Shown here: piece by piece, positions 1 through 5,167 of the stretch
Layout: every line of letters starts with the position of its first letter
Position numbering within the stretch: position 1 is the stretch's first letter
DNA from: Planctomycetota bacterium
GTDB taxonomy: Bacteria; Planctomycetota; PUPC01; JABMSA01; JAUWKK01
Reading direction: 5' to 3'
NCBI GenBank assembly: GCA_030614245.1
Contig: JAUWKK010000167.1
Coordinates: 1-6,553, forward strand
Length of the DNA stretch: 6,553 nt
The notes under the pieces: model-generated
What the model was told of the DNA's origin: nothing
The model's input: only the letters and a program-made list of their open reading frames with translations
The model's database searches: none
Made by a program: the position numbers and the translations under genes

Positions 1-38
1 ATGAAAACAGCATTCTGCTCGCAGAGCATGTTCAGTAT
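1..38 (-). repeat. Dispersed repeat, left copy (cut by window edge)
   Basis: The reverse complement of these 38 bases matches 6350-6387 with a single mismatch (position 16 against 6372). Weaker similarity continues inward to about position 60 and includes a shared ACAGGAGC block. The copy faces out of the window, so its full length cannot be seen. I do not recognise the family. It contains a short GCTC/GAGC stem. Confidence 0.85.
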
Positions 39-46
39 ATGACGCT

Positions 47-75
47 CCTGTCAGTACCTGTTTAGTGCTGACGGG
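47..75. other. Hairpin downstream of gspF
   Basis: Bases 47-57 can pair with 65-75 around a 7-base loop, giving an 11-position stem with two G-T wobbles on the plus strand. On the minus strand, the direction of gspF transcription, those wobbles become A-C mismatches, leaving a 5-pair core. No T-run follows on either strand. It is therefore a poor intrinsic terminator and may belong to the neighbouring repeat. Confidence 0.35.
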
Positions 76-101
76 AATCAACATCCGGCCCTCCTCAGGG
101 G

Positions 102-1307
102 CTACGTACGCACGGCACTGATGAGCTTGAAAAGCGGCAGGAAACAGCACAGCAGGATGAATCCCACCAGTAAACCCGCCACGGCGATCATCACGGGCTC
201 GATTACCGTGAGCGCCGACTTGACGCTCTGCATCACCTCACGATCGTAGAACTCGTTGACGCGGTCGAGCGTCGTATCGAGCGATCCGGTCTTCTCGCCG
301 AGCGCGATCATCTTTGAGACAAGCGGCTGAAACTGGGACGTCTCTCTGAGCGCTTTGGAGATGTTGTGACCTTCTTTGACGCCGTCTCGGGCCTGTCTGA
401 CGGCGCGCATCATCGCAACGTTGCCCACCGTCGCCCCGGCGATCGACATTGCATCGATGATACTCACGCCCGCCTTGTGCAACGCGGAGAGCGTGTATGT
501 GAACCTTGCAGCGCATATCTTTCGCATCAGCGAGCCCAGCAGAGGCAGCCGCAACTTCATGCTGTCGATGTGGTAGCGCCCCTCACGTGTTCGCGAATAC
601 ATCACCACACCGGCAGCCACAAGAAGCGCTCCGATGCCGAGATAGAGGGCGTAAGTGCGCAGGAAGTCGGATGTGCTGACCAGCACCTGCGTGGGGAGCG
701 GCAGGGATTCGCTCGTTCGCGCAAAGAGGTTCGTCATCCTCGGCACGAGGAACGTGACCATGAGGATCACCAGCCCGCCCACGGCCGTCATCAGCAATCC
801 AGGATAAATCGTCGCCTGCAACATGGCCGATCTCGTGCCGTTCCACCATTGCAGGTAATCGCCGCAACGCCCGAGCGCAACGTCGACGCGGCCTGTTGCT
901 TCGCCGGACTTGACGAGGCTGACGAGGATACTGGGAAAGGTTCGCGGATGCTGAGCGAGAGCATCGGAGATCGACCCGCCCTGGCGGATATCGTCGATGA
1001 GCTTCTGCAGCAATGCCTGGAGCCTCGGGCTGTTGGATTCATCGGAGAGTGATTCCAGCCCTTCGATGATGGACACCCCGGACGCCATGATTGTTTGCAC
1101 CTGGTAGCAGAAGGCCACCAGATCGTTGCGGGACAGAGCGCGTCCGGAGCCGTTGCCGAGCTTCCACTGCGACGTCTCTTTCGCAGTGGTGAGGAAGACG
1201 TCCTTCTCACGAAGTGCCTGGGCGAGCTGATCTTCGTCGGCAGCCGTCACCGAGCCCGTGACGATCTCTCCCGAACGGCTGCGGGCTTTGTATTGATATG
1301 CGGGCAC
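102..1307 (-). CDS. gspF: Type II secretion / type IV pilus inner-membrane platform protein (GspF/PilC family)
   Basis: This is the polytopic inner-membrane platform protein, which in this family couples the cytoplasmic ATPase (GspE/PilB) to pseudopilin assembly. At 401 residues it has normal family length and looks complete. Two homologous T2SSF domains are visible. The first spans about 61-190 (FCYQVQTIMASGV, then FPSILVSLVKSGEATG). The second spans about 267-395 (FTYTLSALHKAGVSIIDA, then FQPLVSKMIALGEKTGSLD). Three hydrophobic membrane segments lie near 165-190, 218-237 and 370-395, with the typical IYPG (167-170) and IEPVMI (369-374) motifs at the first and third. The N-terminal YQYKARSRSGE is the usual start of the family. 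The start codon is GTG, with an AGGGGG-like ribosome site just upstream. It lies 155 bases after gspG on the same strand. The pairing with a GspG-type pseudopilin favours secretion over a pilus, but GspF and PilC cannot be told apart by sequence alone. Confidence 0.93.
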   Translation of the reverse strand: MPAYQYKARSRSGEIVTGSVTAADEDQLAQALREKDVFLTTAKETSQWKLGNGSGRALSRNDLVAFCYQVQTIMASGVSIIEGLESLSDESNSPRLQALLQKLIDDIRQGGSISDALAQHPRTFPSILVSLVKSGEATGRVDVALGRCGDYLQWWNGTRSAMLQATIYPGLLMTAVGGLVILMVTFLVPRMTNLFARTSESLPLPTQVLVSTSDFLRTYALYLGIGALLVAAGVVMYSRTREGRYHIDSMKLRLPLLGSLMRKICAARFTYTLSALHKAGVSIIDAMSIAGATVGNVAMMRAVRQARDGVKEGHNISKALRETSQFQPLVSKMIALGEKTGSLDTTLDRVNEFYDREVMQSVKSALTVIEPVMIAVAGLLVGFILLCCFLPLFKLISAVRT

Positions 1308-1331
1308 GGGTAGGCCCCCTGCGATGTGGGG

Positions 1332-1399
1332 CAGTTATCAGCAAGTAGTTATCAGTAACCAGTGAAGAATTTAGTGAGCAGTTATCAGTACATAGTCAA
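1332..1399. repeat. Heptanucleotide array, CAGTNNN orientation
   Basis: Five 7-base units (1332-1366), a 5-base interruption, then four more units (1372-1399). Most begin CAGT or TAGT, for example CAGTTAT and CAGTAAC. The array lies 24 bases upstream of the gspF start codon and faces the opposite-oriented array at 1403-1444. Confidence 0.85.
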
Positions 1400-1402
1400 G
1401 AC

Positions 1403-1444
1403 CACTGGCCACTGATCACTGGATACTGAATACTGGTCACTGGC
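1403..1444. repeat. Heptanucleotide array, NACTGNN orientation
   Basis: Six consecutive 7-base units (CACTGGC, CACTGAT, CACTGGA, TACTGAA, TACTGGT, CACTGGC). They are the reverse-oriented version of the units at 1332-1399, separated from them by only 3 bases, so the two arrays can fold on each other as an imperfect hairpin between gspG and gspF. The array ends 18 bases beyond the gspG stop codon. Confidence 0.85.
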
Positions 1445-1462
1445 TGAGGCCGCGCCCCGGCA

Positions 1463-1969
1463 CTAGTTTATCAGAATTCCGATGTCGTCGCCCTTCAGCG
1501 TCTTGTCGTTCTTCCGGGTATCGAACTTGCCATTGGGGCCTGCTGATATGACCCATAAGTATGGGATACCGATGGCCTTGCTGCCTTCTGCTTCAATGAT
1601 ATAGCGATGCCCCCACGGGTCGGCATGGAAACTCGACATATACGGCCCCTTCCAGCCGGCGGCGGCGGGATTGTTGTTGAGCAGCGGTTTCTTGACGTGC
1701 TCGGCATTGCCAGAATCGAACTTGCTCTCACCGGTGGCTGCTGCACCTTCGGTATAGAACATTTTCTTGTTGGTGGGCCATACGCCGGTGTCTTTCTTGT
1801 AGAGAGCGAGCGCGATGCCGAGTCCCTTGCAGTCGCCGAGCGCACGTGTGAGTTGGGCGTCATCCACCTGGTTGAACGCAATCGGCACGAGGATACCGGC
1901 GAGCAGCGCGATTATGGCCACAACAATGACCATCTCGATCAGAGTAAATCCCGGGTCTGTTGCTTTCAT
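1463..1969 (-). CDS. gspG: Major pseudopilin of type II secretion (GspG family)
   Basis: This is a prepilin-like protein expected to be processed by the prepilin peptidase and polymerised into the periplasmic pseudopilus. It has 168 residues, close to family length. The class III signal is textbook: a short leader MKATDPG, cleavage after Gly7, Phe8 as the methylated first residue, Glu12 at mature position 5, and a hydrophobic helix from about 8 to 31. The C-terminal half carries GspG hallmarks: WKGPYM (106-111), DPWGHRYII (117-125), VISAGPNGKFDT (140-151) and a final GDDIGI (160-165). Aspartates in this last region form a calcium site in characterised GspG proteins; that role is inferred here. 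The ATG start is fixed by a strong AAGGAGG. The upstream gap of 635 bases to gspE suggests it may need its own promoter, and I see only weak minus-strand candidates. The order E-G-F differs from the common E-F-G. Confidence 0.92.
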   Translation of the reverse strand: MKATDPGFTLIEMVIVVAIIALLAGILVPIAFNQVDDAQLTRALGDCKGLGIALALYKKDTGVWPTNKKMFYTEGAAATGESKFDSGNAEHVKKPLLNNNPAAAGWKGPYMSSFHADPWGHRYIIEAEGSKAIGIPYLWVISAGPNGKFDTRKNDKTLKGDDIGILIN

Positions 1970-1975
1970 CAGCAG

Positions 1976-1984
1976 CTCCTCCTT
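1976..1984 (-). promoter_or_regulatory. Ribosome binding site of gspG
   Basis: On the minus strand this reads AAGGAGGAG, a near-perfect Shine-Dalgarno sequence 6 bases before the ATG at 1969 (8 bases from the AGGAGG core). It is the strongest ribosome site in the window, as expected for an abundant pseudopilin. Confidence 0.85.
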
Positions 1985-2027
1985 GCATTTTCATGATGTG
2001 TCTTCATGGGAAGTCTCCAGTCGGCCA

Positions 2028-2040
2028 ATACTGACAGTAT
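2028..2040. other. 13-base palindrome upstream of gspG
   Basis: ATACTGACAGTAT is a perfect inverted repeat about a central base, 59-71 bases upstream of the gspG start. It could be an operator in the gspG leader. Equally, it could be a minimal back-to-back pair of the ACTG/CAGT heptads found elsewhere in the window. There is no evidence of function. Confidence 0.3.
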
Positions 2041-2102
2041 CGTCATATGTGGCCGGCAGGACAGTGCAAAAAGCTCGGCTCCGTTGTCATTTCATCCTTC
2101 CG

Positions 2103-2223
2103 TGTCATGCTGAGCCTGAGCCCCTCCTGAGGCGGGCCATGCCGTAGGCAGACAGGCAGGGAAGCATCTTTCACCACTTGCGGGTCGTTATGCTAAAGAT
2201 TCTTCGTCAAACTCAGAATGACA
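2103..2223. repeat. Inverted pair of TGTCAT-CTGAG dispersed elements
   Basis: A forward arm begins TGTCATGCTGAG (2103-2114) and ends GAAGCATCTTT (2161-2171). The inverted arm at 2195-2223 reads, on the minus strand, TGTCATTCTGAG then GACGAAGAATCTTT. The forward arm is expanded by an insert (about 2115-2160) holding CCGTAGGCAGACAGGC, a motif met again at 5113-5128. I recognise this element type as widespread in environmental bacterial genomes; its function is unknown. Reading frames through it are repeat translation, not genes. Confidence 0.75.
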
Positions 2224-2238
2224 GATCGCATCCTCGTT

Positions 2239-2259
2239 CAGTGCCCAGTATTCAGTGCT
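2239..2259. repeat. Short heptanucleotide array, CAGTNNN orientation
   Basis: Three units (CAGTGCC, CAGTATT, CAGTGCT). This is the left arm of the gspE-gspG gap; its oppositely oriented partner is the long array at 2536-2647. The 276 bases between them carry the palindrome cluster. Confidence 0.7.
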
Positions 2260-2315
2260 GCGGCTGTGGAGTTGTTCTTCGCTGCGAAGCCGCTGAGAGC
2301 CGGGAGGCATGCAGG

Positions 2316-2443
2316 CTGGGGCTTCAGCCCCAGTTGAGGAGCGAAACAAAAGGAGCCGCCCTGAAGGGGCGGAGGAAAAAAGAGCCGTGCCCCTTCAGGG
2401 CACAGATATTATGCGAACTGATTCCTGGGGCTGAAGCCCCAGG
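2316..2443. repeat. Nested palindrome cluster (REP/BIME-like)
   Basis: Four palindromes are arranged symmetrically. The outer pair is CTGGGGCTTCAGCCCCAG (2316-2333) and its reverse complement with one added pair at each end (2424-2443). The inner pair is 2356-2372 (CCGCCC/GGGCGG around TGAAG) and 2387-2403 (GTGCCC/GGGCAC around CTTCA), which are also roughly reverse complements of each other. Each can form its own hairpin, or the whole block can fold as one long interrupted stem around an A-rich centre (2373-2386). The layout resembles bacterial interspersed mosaic elements. Confidence 0.8.
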
Positions 2444-2453
2444 CTTTATCCCG

Positions 2454-2470
2454 TGGCCGCTATGCGGCCA
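2454..2470. repeat. Hairpin TGGCCGC/GCGGCCA
   Basis: A 7-pair perfect stem with a 3-base TAT loop, 10 bases beyond the nested palindrome cluster. No T-run follows on either strand, so a terminator is not supported. It is probably another palindromic part of the intergenic repeat core. Confidence 0.6.
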
Positions 2471-2519
2471 ATTCAGTGGTCAAGGAATAATGGGGGTATC
2501 CGCCAGATGTTTCCTCGTT

Positions 2520-2647
2520 CAGTATCATCGTTCTTGACTGCTTACTGCTCACTGGTAACTGGTTACTGATAACTGGTTACTGGTTACTGATAACTGGTTA
2601 CTGGTTACTGATAACTGGTTACTGATAACTGGTTACTGATAACTGGA
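2520..2647. repeat. Long heptanucleotide array overlapping the 3' end of gspE
   Basis: Sixteen uninterrupted 7-base units run from 2536 to 2647, mainly TACTGAT, AACTGGT and TACTGGT, with no spacing errors. They follow a single CAGTATC unit and a 9-base spacer (2520-2535). The first 30 bases (2520-2549) match 4630-4659 at 28 of 30 positions, so the array and its lead-in are a mobile or copied unit. The last 43 bases lie inside gspE and encode its C-terminal tail and stop. It resembles the heptanucleotide STRR repeats known from filamentous cyanobacteria. Confidence 0.9.
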
Positions 2648-4335
2648 GCCTCGGCGGTCACACGCAGGACTTCCGACATGGTAGTGGCCCCTTCTATGAC
2701 CTTCCTGCGGCCATCCATGGCCATATCGGGGAAGCCCTGGCCGGTTGCAGCGGCGGCAAGCTCGTGCTCGGACGCCTTCGCCAGGATCAACTCGCGCAGC
2801 CGGTTCGTCGGCACGAACAGCTCGGAGATCACCGATCGGCCTCGGAATCCCGTATTGTGGCAAAGCCCGCAGCCCGCTCCCATGCGAAGTGTGCCGGGAT
2901 CCGACTCAAGCTCCAGCCACGACAGCTCTTCGGCGGTGGGTTCATGATGCTCGGCACAGTGCCCGCAGATGCATCTGACAAGCCGCTGAGCCAGCACGGC
3001 CGCCACTGAGGACGAGACCAGGAACGGCTCGATGCCCATATCAATCAACCTCGGCACGGCGCCGGCCGCTGTGTTCGTATGCAGCGTTGTCAGCACCAGG
3101 GGCCCCGTAAGCGCAGCGCTCACGGCGATCCGGGCCGTCTCCTCATCCCGTATTTCGCCTACCATGACGACGTCGGGGTCTTGCCGCAGGATCGCGCGCA
3201 GCCCCGAGGCAAAAGTCAGGCCGATCTTCGGATTGATCTGCGACTGCCGGATCATTGGGATCATGTACTCGATGGGGTCTTCCAGCGTGATGACGTTCCT
3301 TTCCAGTGAATTAATCGCCCCCAGCGCAGAGTAAAGCGTCGTCGTCTTCCCCGAGGCCGTCGGGCCGGTAACGAGCAGCATTCCATGCGGCCGGGCCGCC
3401 AACTGTTGAAGCGCCGCGACAACGCCTTCGGCAAATCCCAGTGCCGAAAGGTCGAGCATCAGGCTGTTCCGATCCAGGAGCCTCAGCACGATGTTCTCGC
3501 CATGCGCCGTGGGGAAAGTGGATACGCGAATATCGCAGTCGGCCCCATTCTGTTCGAATTTCATCCGGCCGTCTTGGGGGATCCGGCGCTCCGATATATC
3601 CAGCGATGCGAGAATCTTTATCCTCGCCGTAATGGCTTCCTGCAGTTCCTTGGGTGGAGCAGGCCCCTGGTGCAGCACGCCGTCGATGCGGTATCGCGTG
3701 CGGATGAGCCGTTCCTCCGGTTCGATGTGGAGATCAGTCGCCCGCTCCGAGATGCCGCGTTCGATCAGGCGATTCACCAGTTCGATCACCGGCGGGTCCG
3801 CTGCGATATCTTCCTCGGTGCAGTCGCGGAGCCTGTCGTTGATGTGCTCCCTGGCGCGGACTATGGCGGCTTCGATGCTCATATCGAGCGCCGCCGCTGC
3901 TCCATAGGAGCGGTTGATCGCGGCTGCCACCTCCGTCTCGGAGGCCGTCGTCACGTCGACAATGCAGCCGGACGCCTCCTGTAATGCGTCGATCGCGATG
4001 ATGTCGTAGGGATTCGCCATCGCGATGGTAAGCACGTCGTCGACGAGGCCGGTGGGGATCAGAACGTACCGGCGGGCAAGTTGCTCAGGAACGAGACGCA
4101 GCACCGAAGGATTGACGTCGATGTTCCTCAAGTCCGTCCTCGGCACGCTCATATCGTCCGCTAGCGTAGTCGAGAGGTCGTGTTCGGAGACGAAGCCGAG
4201 ATCCTGTAGAATCTTCCCCAGCAGGTCGCCGGTCCGGCGCTGTTCCTGCAACGCAATCTCGAGTTGCTGTGCGCCGATCAATCCGGCGCTGATCAGGCGC
4301 TCACCCAATGTCAGGCGCTGGCCGGCTACTGCCAT
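2605..4335 (-). CDS. gspE: Type II secretion / type IV pilus assembly ATPase (GspE/PilB family)
   Basis: This cytoplasmic hexameric ATPase powers pseudopilus or pilus assembly through GspF. It has 576 residues. An MshEN/T2SSE_N domain spans about 1-140 and carries the repeated R-L-x-L-G-x-x-L pattern at 7-14 and a second LLGKIL at 38-43; this fold binds cyclic di-GMP in some relatives. The ATPase core shows Walker A GPTASGKTT (314-322), the Asp box NVITLEDPIEY (337-347), Walker B DPDVVMVGEIRD (376-387) and the His box LTTLHTNTA (405-413). A tetracysteine zinc site follows (C447-x2-C450 and C479-x2-C482). The family usually ends near TTMSEVLRVT (541-550). Here 26 residues follow, of which the last 13 (PVISNQLSVTSYQ) are encoded by the heptanucleotide array. 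The ATG start has GAGG 5 bases upstream. Nothing in the core is missing, so it should be active. PilB remains an alternative name. Confidence 0.94.
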   Translation of the reverse strand: MAVAGQRLTLGERLISAGLIGAQQLEIALQEQRRTGDLLGKILQDLGFVSEHDLSTTLADDMSVPRTDLRNIDVNPSVLRLVPEQLARRYVLIPTGLVDDVLTIAMANPYDIIAIDALQEASGCIVDVTTASETEVAAAINRSYGAAAALDMSIEAAIVRAREHINDRLRDCTEEDIAADPPVIELVNRLIERGISERATDLHIEPEERLIRTRYRIDGVLHQGPAPPKELQEAITARIKILASLDISERRIPQDGRMKFEQNGADCDIRVSTFPTAHGENIVLRLLDRNSLMLDLSALGFAEGVVAALQQLAARPHGMLLVTGPTASGKTTTLYSALGAINSLERNVITLEDPIEYMIPMIRQSQINPKIGLTFASGLRAILRQDPDVVMVGEIRDEETARIAVSAALTGPLVLTTLHTNTAAGAVPRLIDMGIEPFLVSSSVAAVLAQRLVRCICGHCAEHHEPTAEELSWLELESDPGTLRMGAGCGLCHNTGFRGRSVISELFVPTNRLRELILAKASEHELAAAATGQGFPDMAMDGRRKVIEGATTMSEVLRVTAEAPVISNQLSVTSYQ

Positions 4336-4348
4336 GAATGCCTCATTT

Positions 4349-4390
4349 CAGTGGCCAGTAATCAGTGGCCGGTAATCAGTGGCCGGTGGT
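4349..4390. repeat. Heptanucleotide array upstream of gspE, CAGTNNN orientation
   Basis: Six 7-base units (CAGTGGC, CAGTAAT, CAGTGGC, CGGTAAT, CAGTGGC, CGGTGGT) begin 13 bases before the gspE ATG and nearly touch its GAGG ribosome site (4341-4344). If gspE is transcribed from further upstream, the array lies in its leader RNA. Its opposite-oriented partner is at 4646-4694. Confidence 0.85.
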
Positions 4391-4397
4391 GGCTGGT

Positions 4398-4506
4398 AGC
4401 CCCGTAAGGGGCGAAGTAGAACAGCCCACGGCAACATGGCCCTAGGGCCAGGTGGGTCCAGAGCGGAAAATTGCAAGAGCCCTGAAAGGGCGTAGTAAGA
4501 CAGCCC
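4398..4506. repeat. Two AGCCC-hairpin repeat modules with a central palindrome
   Basis: Two related modules of about 30 bases lie at 4398-4427 and 4478-4506. Each begins with a hairpin (GCCCC-GTAA-GGGGC at 4399-4412; GCCCT-GAA-AGGGC at 4479-4491) and continues with a GWAGTARRACAGCCC-like tail. Between them is the perfect palindrome TGGCCCTAGGGCCA (4437-4450). A further hairpin, CCGCT/AGCGG, lies at 4513-4529. I recall this AGCCCTGAAAGGGC module from environmental genomes; its function is unknown. Confidence 0.75.
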
Positions 4507-4560
4507 GCAACTCCGCTCATCACAAGCGGCACCTCAGTATGTTAGTGCTGCAAACTTTAC

Positions 4561-4590
4561 TTGACACTAGATGCCGGTATCTGCTATAAG
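4561..4590 (+). promoter_or_regulatory. Sigma70-type promoter for the 4736/5164 gene pair
   Basis: A perfect TTGACA (4561-4566) is followed after 18 bases by TATAAG (4585-4590), or after 17 bases by CTATAA. Transcription would begin near 4597 and give a leader of about 140 bases containing the heptad array at 4616-4694. No other promoter in the window matches the consensus as well. Confidence 0.7.
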
Positions 4591-4615
4591 AGTAAGCAGA
4601 CGTTATTTCAGAGTT

Positions 4616-4694
4616 CAGTATTCAGACGCCAGTATCATCATTCTTCACTGCTTACTGCTTACTGCTTACTGCTTACTGCTTACTGATAACTGGC
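4616..4694. repeat. Heptanucleotide array in the leader of the plus-strand operon
   Basis: Three CAGT-type units (4616-4636), a 9-base spacer, then seven ACTG-type units (4646-4694: CACTGCT, four TACTGCT, TACTGAT, AACTGGC). The junction 4630-4659 is 28/30 identical to 2520-2549. The array lies between the promoter and the start codon at 4736. An open reading frame runs back through it in frame with the gene, which could mislead start prediction. Confidence 0.85.
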
Positions 4695-4735
4695 TCTTGC
4701 AGGGCCTCCATAACTTTCGGCATCACAGGGATGCA

Positions 4736-5167
4736 ATGCACAGGAAAAAGCTGTCTCAGGTGAAGCCGGGTATGATTCTGGCTCAGCCGGTGCTGGTTGA
4801 TGGCGTGGTTTTGTGCAACGAAGGAACCGAGTTGACCGTCAAGGTGATCGAACGGCTCACCCGGCGGGAAGTGCCATCGGTTGCCGTTGAAATGGAGGAA
4901 TCGCTGAGCCCCGCCGAACTCGGCGCTCGTTATGCCGAGGCGAAAGCAGCCATAGAGCACCGTTTCAGGCGACTCACGGCTGACCCGTTCATGATGGAAA
5001 TCAAGGATGTCTTCGCACGACAACTCATTCCGCCTTCCGAAGAAGAATCGGATGATGTCCCGGCCGATGATTCGACCGACAGGTGTATAGATGGCAAATG
5101 CAGGCAGGCCCTCCGTAGGCGGGCAGGCGTGCGCCGTAACAGATATACGCAAGGAATGCAAGAATGA
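4736..5167 (+). CDS. Small signalling-associated protein with 'KPGMILAQPV' module, upstream of HDOD gene
   Basis: A soluble protein of 143 residues with no signal peptide or membrane segment. Residues 5-53 (KLSQVKPGMILAQPVLVDGVVLCNEGTELT and onward) follow a pattern I recognise from short domains next to HD-GYP and HDOD signalling proteins: L-x-PGM-x-LA-x-x-V, a glycine turn, a G-x-x-LT helix start, then a V-x-V strand. A helical stretch (59-97, with HRFRRL and DPFMMEIKDVFARQL) and an acidic linker (101-116) follow. The tail from about 122 to 134 is basic and is encoded by a GC-rich repeat shared with 2142-2157, so it may be acquired. I chose the ATG at 4736 because AGGG lies 5 bases upstream and everything before it is repeat-encoded; the frame is open back to 4571. 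Its stop overlaps the next start (ATGA). The exact biochemical role is unknown; a partner or regulator of the HDOD protein is inferred. Confidence 0.8.
   Translation: MHRKKLSQVKPGMILAQPVLVDGVVLCNEGTELTVKVIERLTRREVPSVAVEMEESLSPAELGARYAEAKAAIEHRFRRLTADPFMMEIKDVFARQLIPPSEEESDDVPADDSTDRCIDGKCRQALRRRAGVRRNRYTQGMQE
5100..5135. repeat. GC-rich repeat inside the 3' end of the small gene
   Basis: A run of GCAGGC and GGCGGGCAGGC motifs includes CCGTAGGCGGGCAGGC (5113-5128), which matches 2142-2157 at 14 of 16 bases. It encodes roughly residues 122-134 of the small protein, where the composition switches from acidic to arginine-rich. It is probably a dispersed repeat captured by the reading frame. Confidence 0.5.
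5151..5155 (+). promoter_or_regulatory. Ribosome binding site of the HDOD gene
   Basis: AAGGA lies 8 bases before the ATG at 5164, inside the end of the upstream gene. It supports this start over the in-frame ATG at residue 12. With the ATGA overlap it indicates translational coupling. Confidence 0.75.

Noticed and set aside
366..1052. Long plus-strand frame opposite gspF (and similar frames opposite gspE)
   Set aside because: Antisense shadows of well-supported genes, arising from high-GC codon use; no family motifs.
2035..2069. Minus-strand promoter for gspG (TTGCAC, 16 bases, TATGAC)
   Set aside because: Both boxes deviate from consensus too far to be listed as a feature, though a gspG promoter in this gap would be expected.
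2178..2537. 119-codon plus-strand open frame containing LKILRQTQNDR
   Set aside because: It is a translation of the TGTCAT element and the palindrome cluster; no domain, ribosome site or coding character independent of repeats.
1332..2647. CRISPR array suggested by regularly repeated short units
   Set aside because: The repeated unit is 7 bases with no unique spacers between copies; these are tandem microsatellite-like arrays.
4571..4735. N-terminal extension of the small gene back to an upstream ATG (55 more residues)
   Set aside because: The extra residues (LLLTAYCLLLTDNW and similar) are encoded by the heptad array, and the proposed start overlaps the promoter -10 region; ATG 4736 has its own ribosome site and begins the conserved module.
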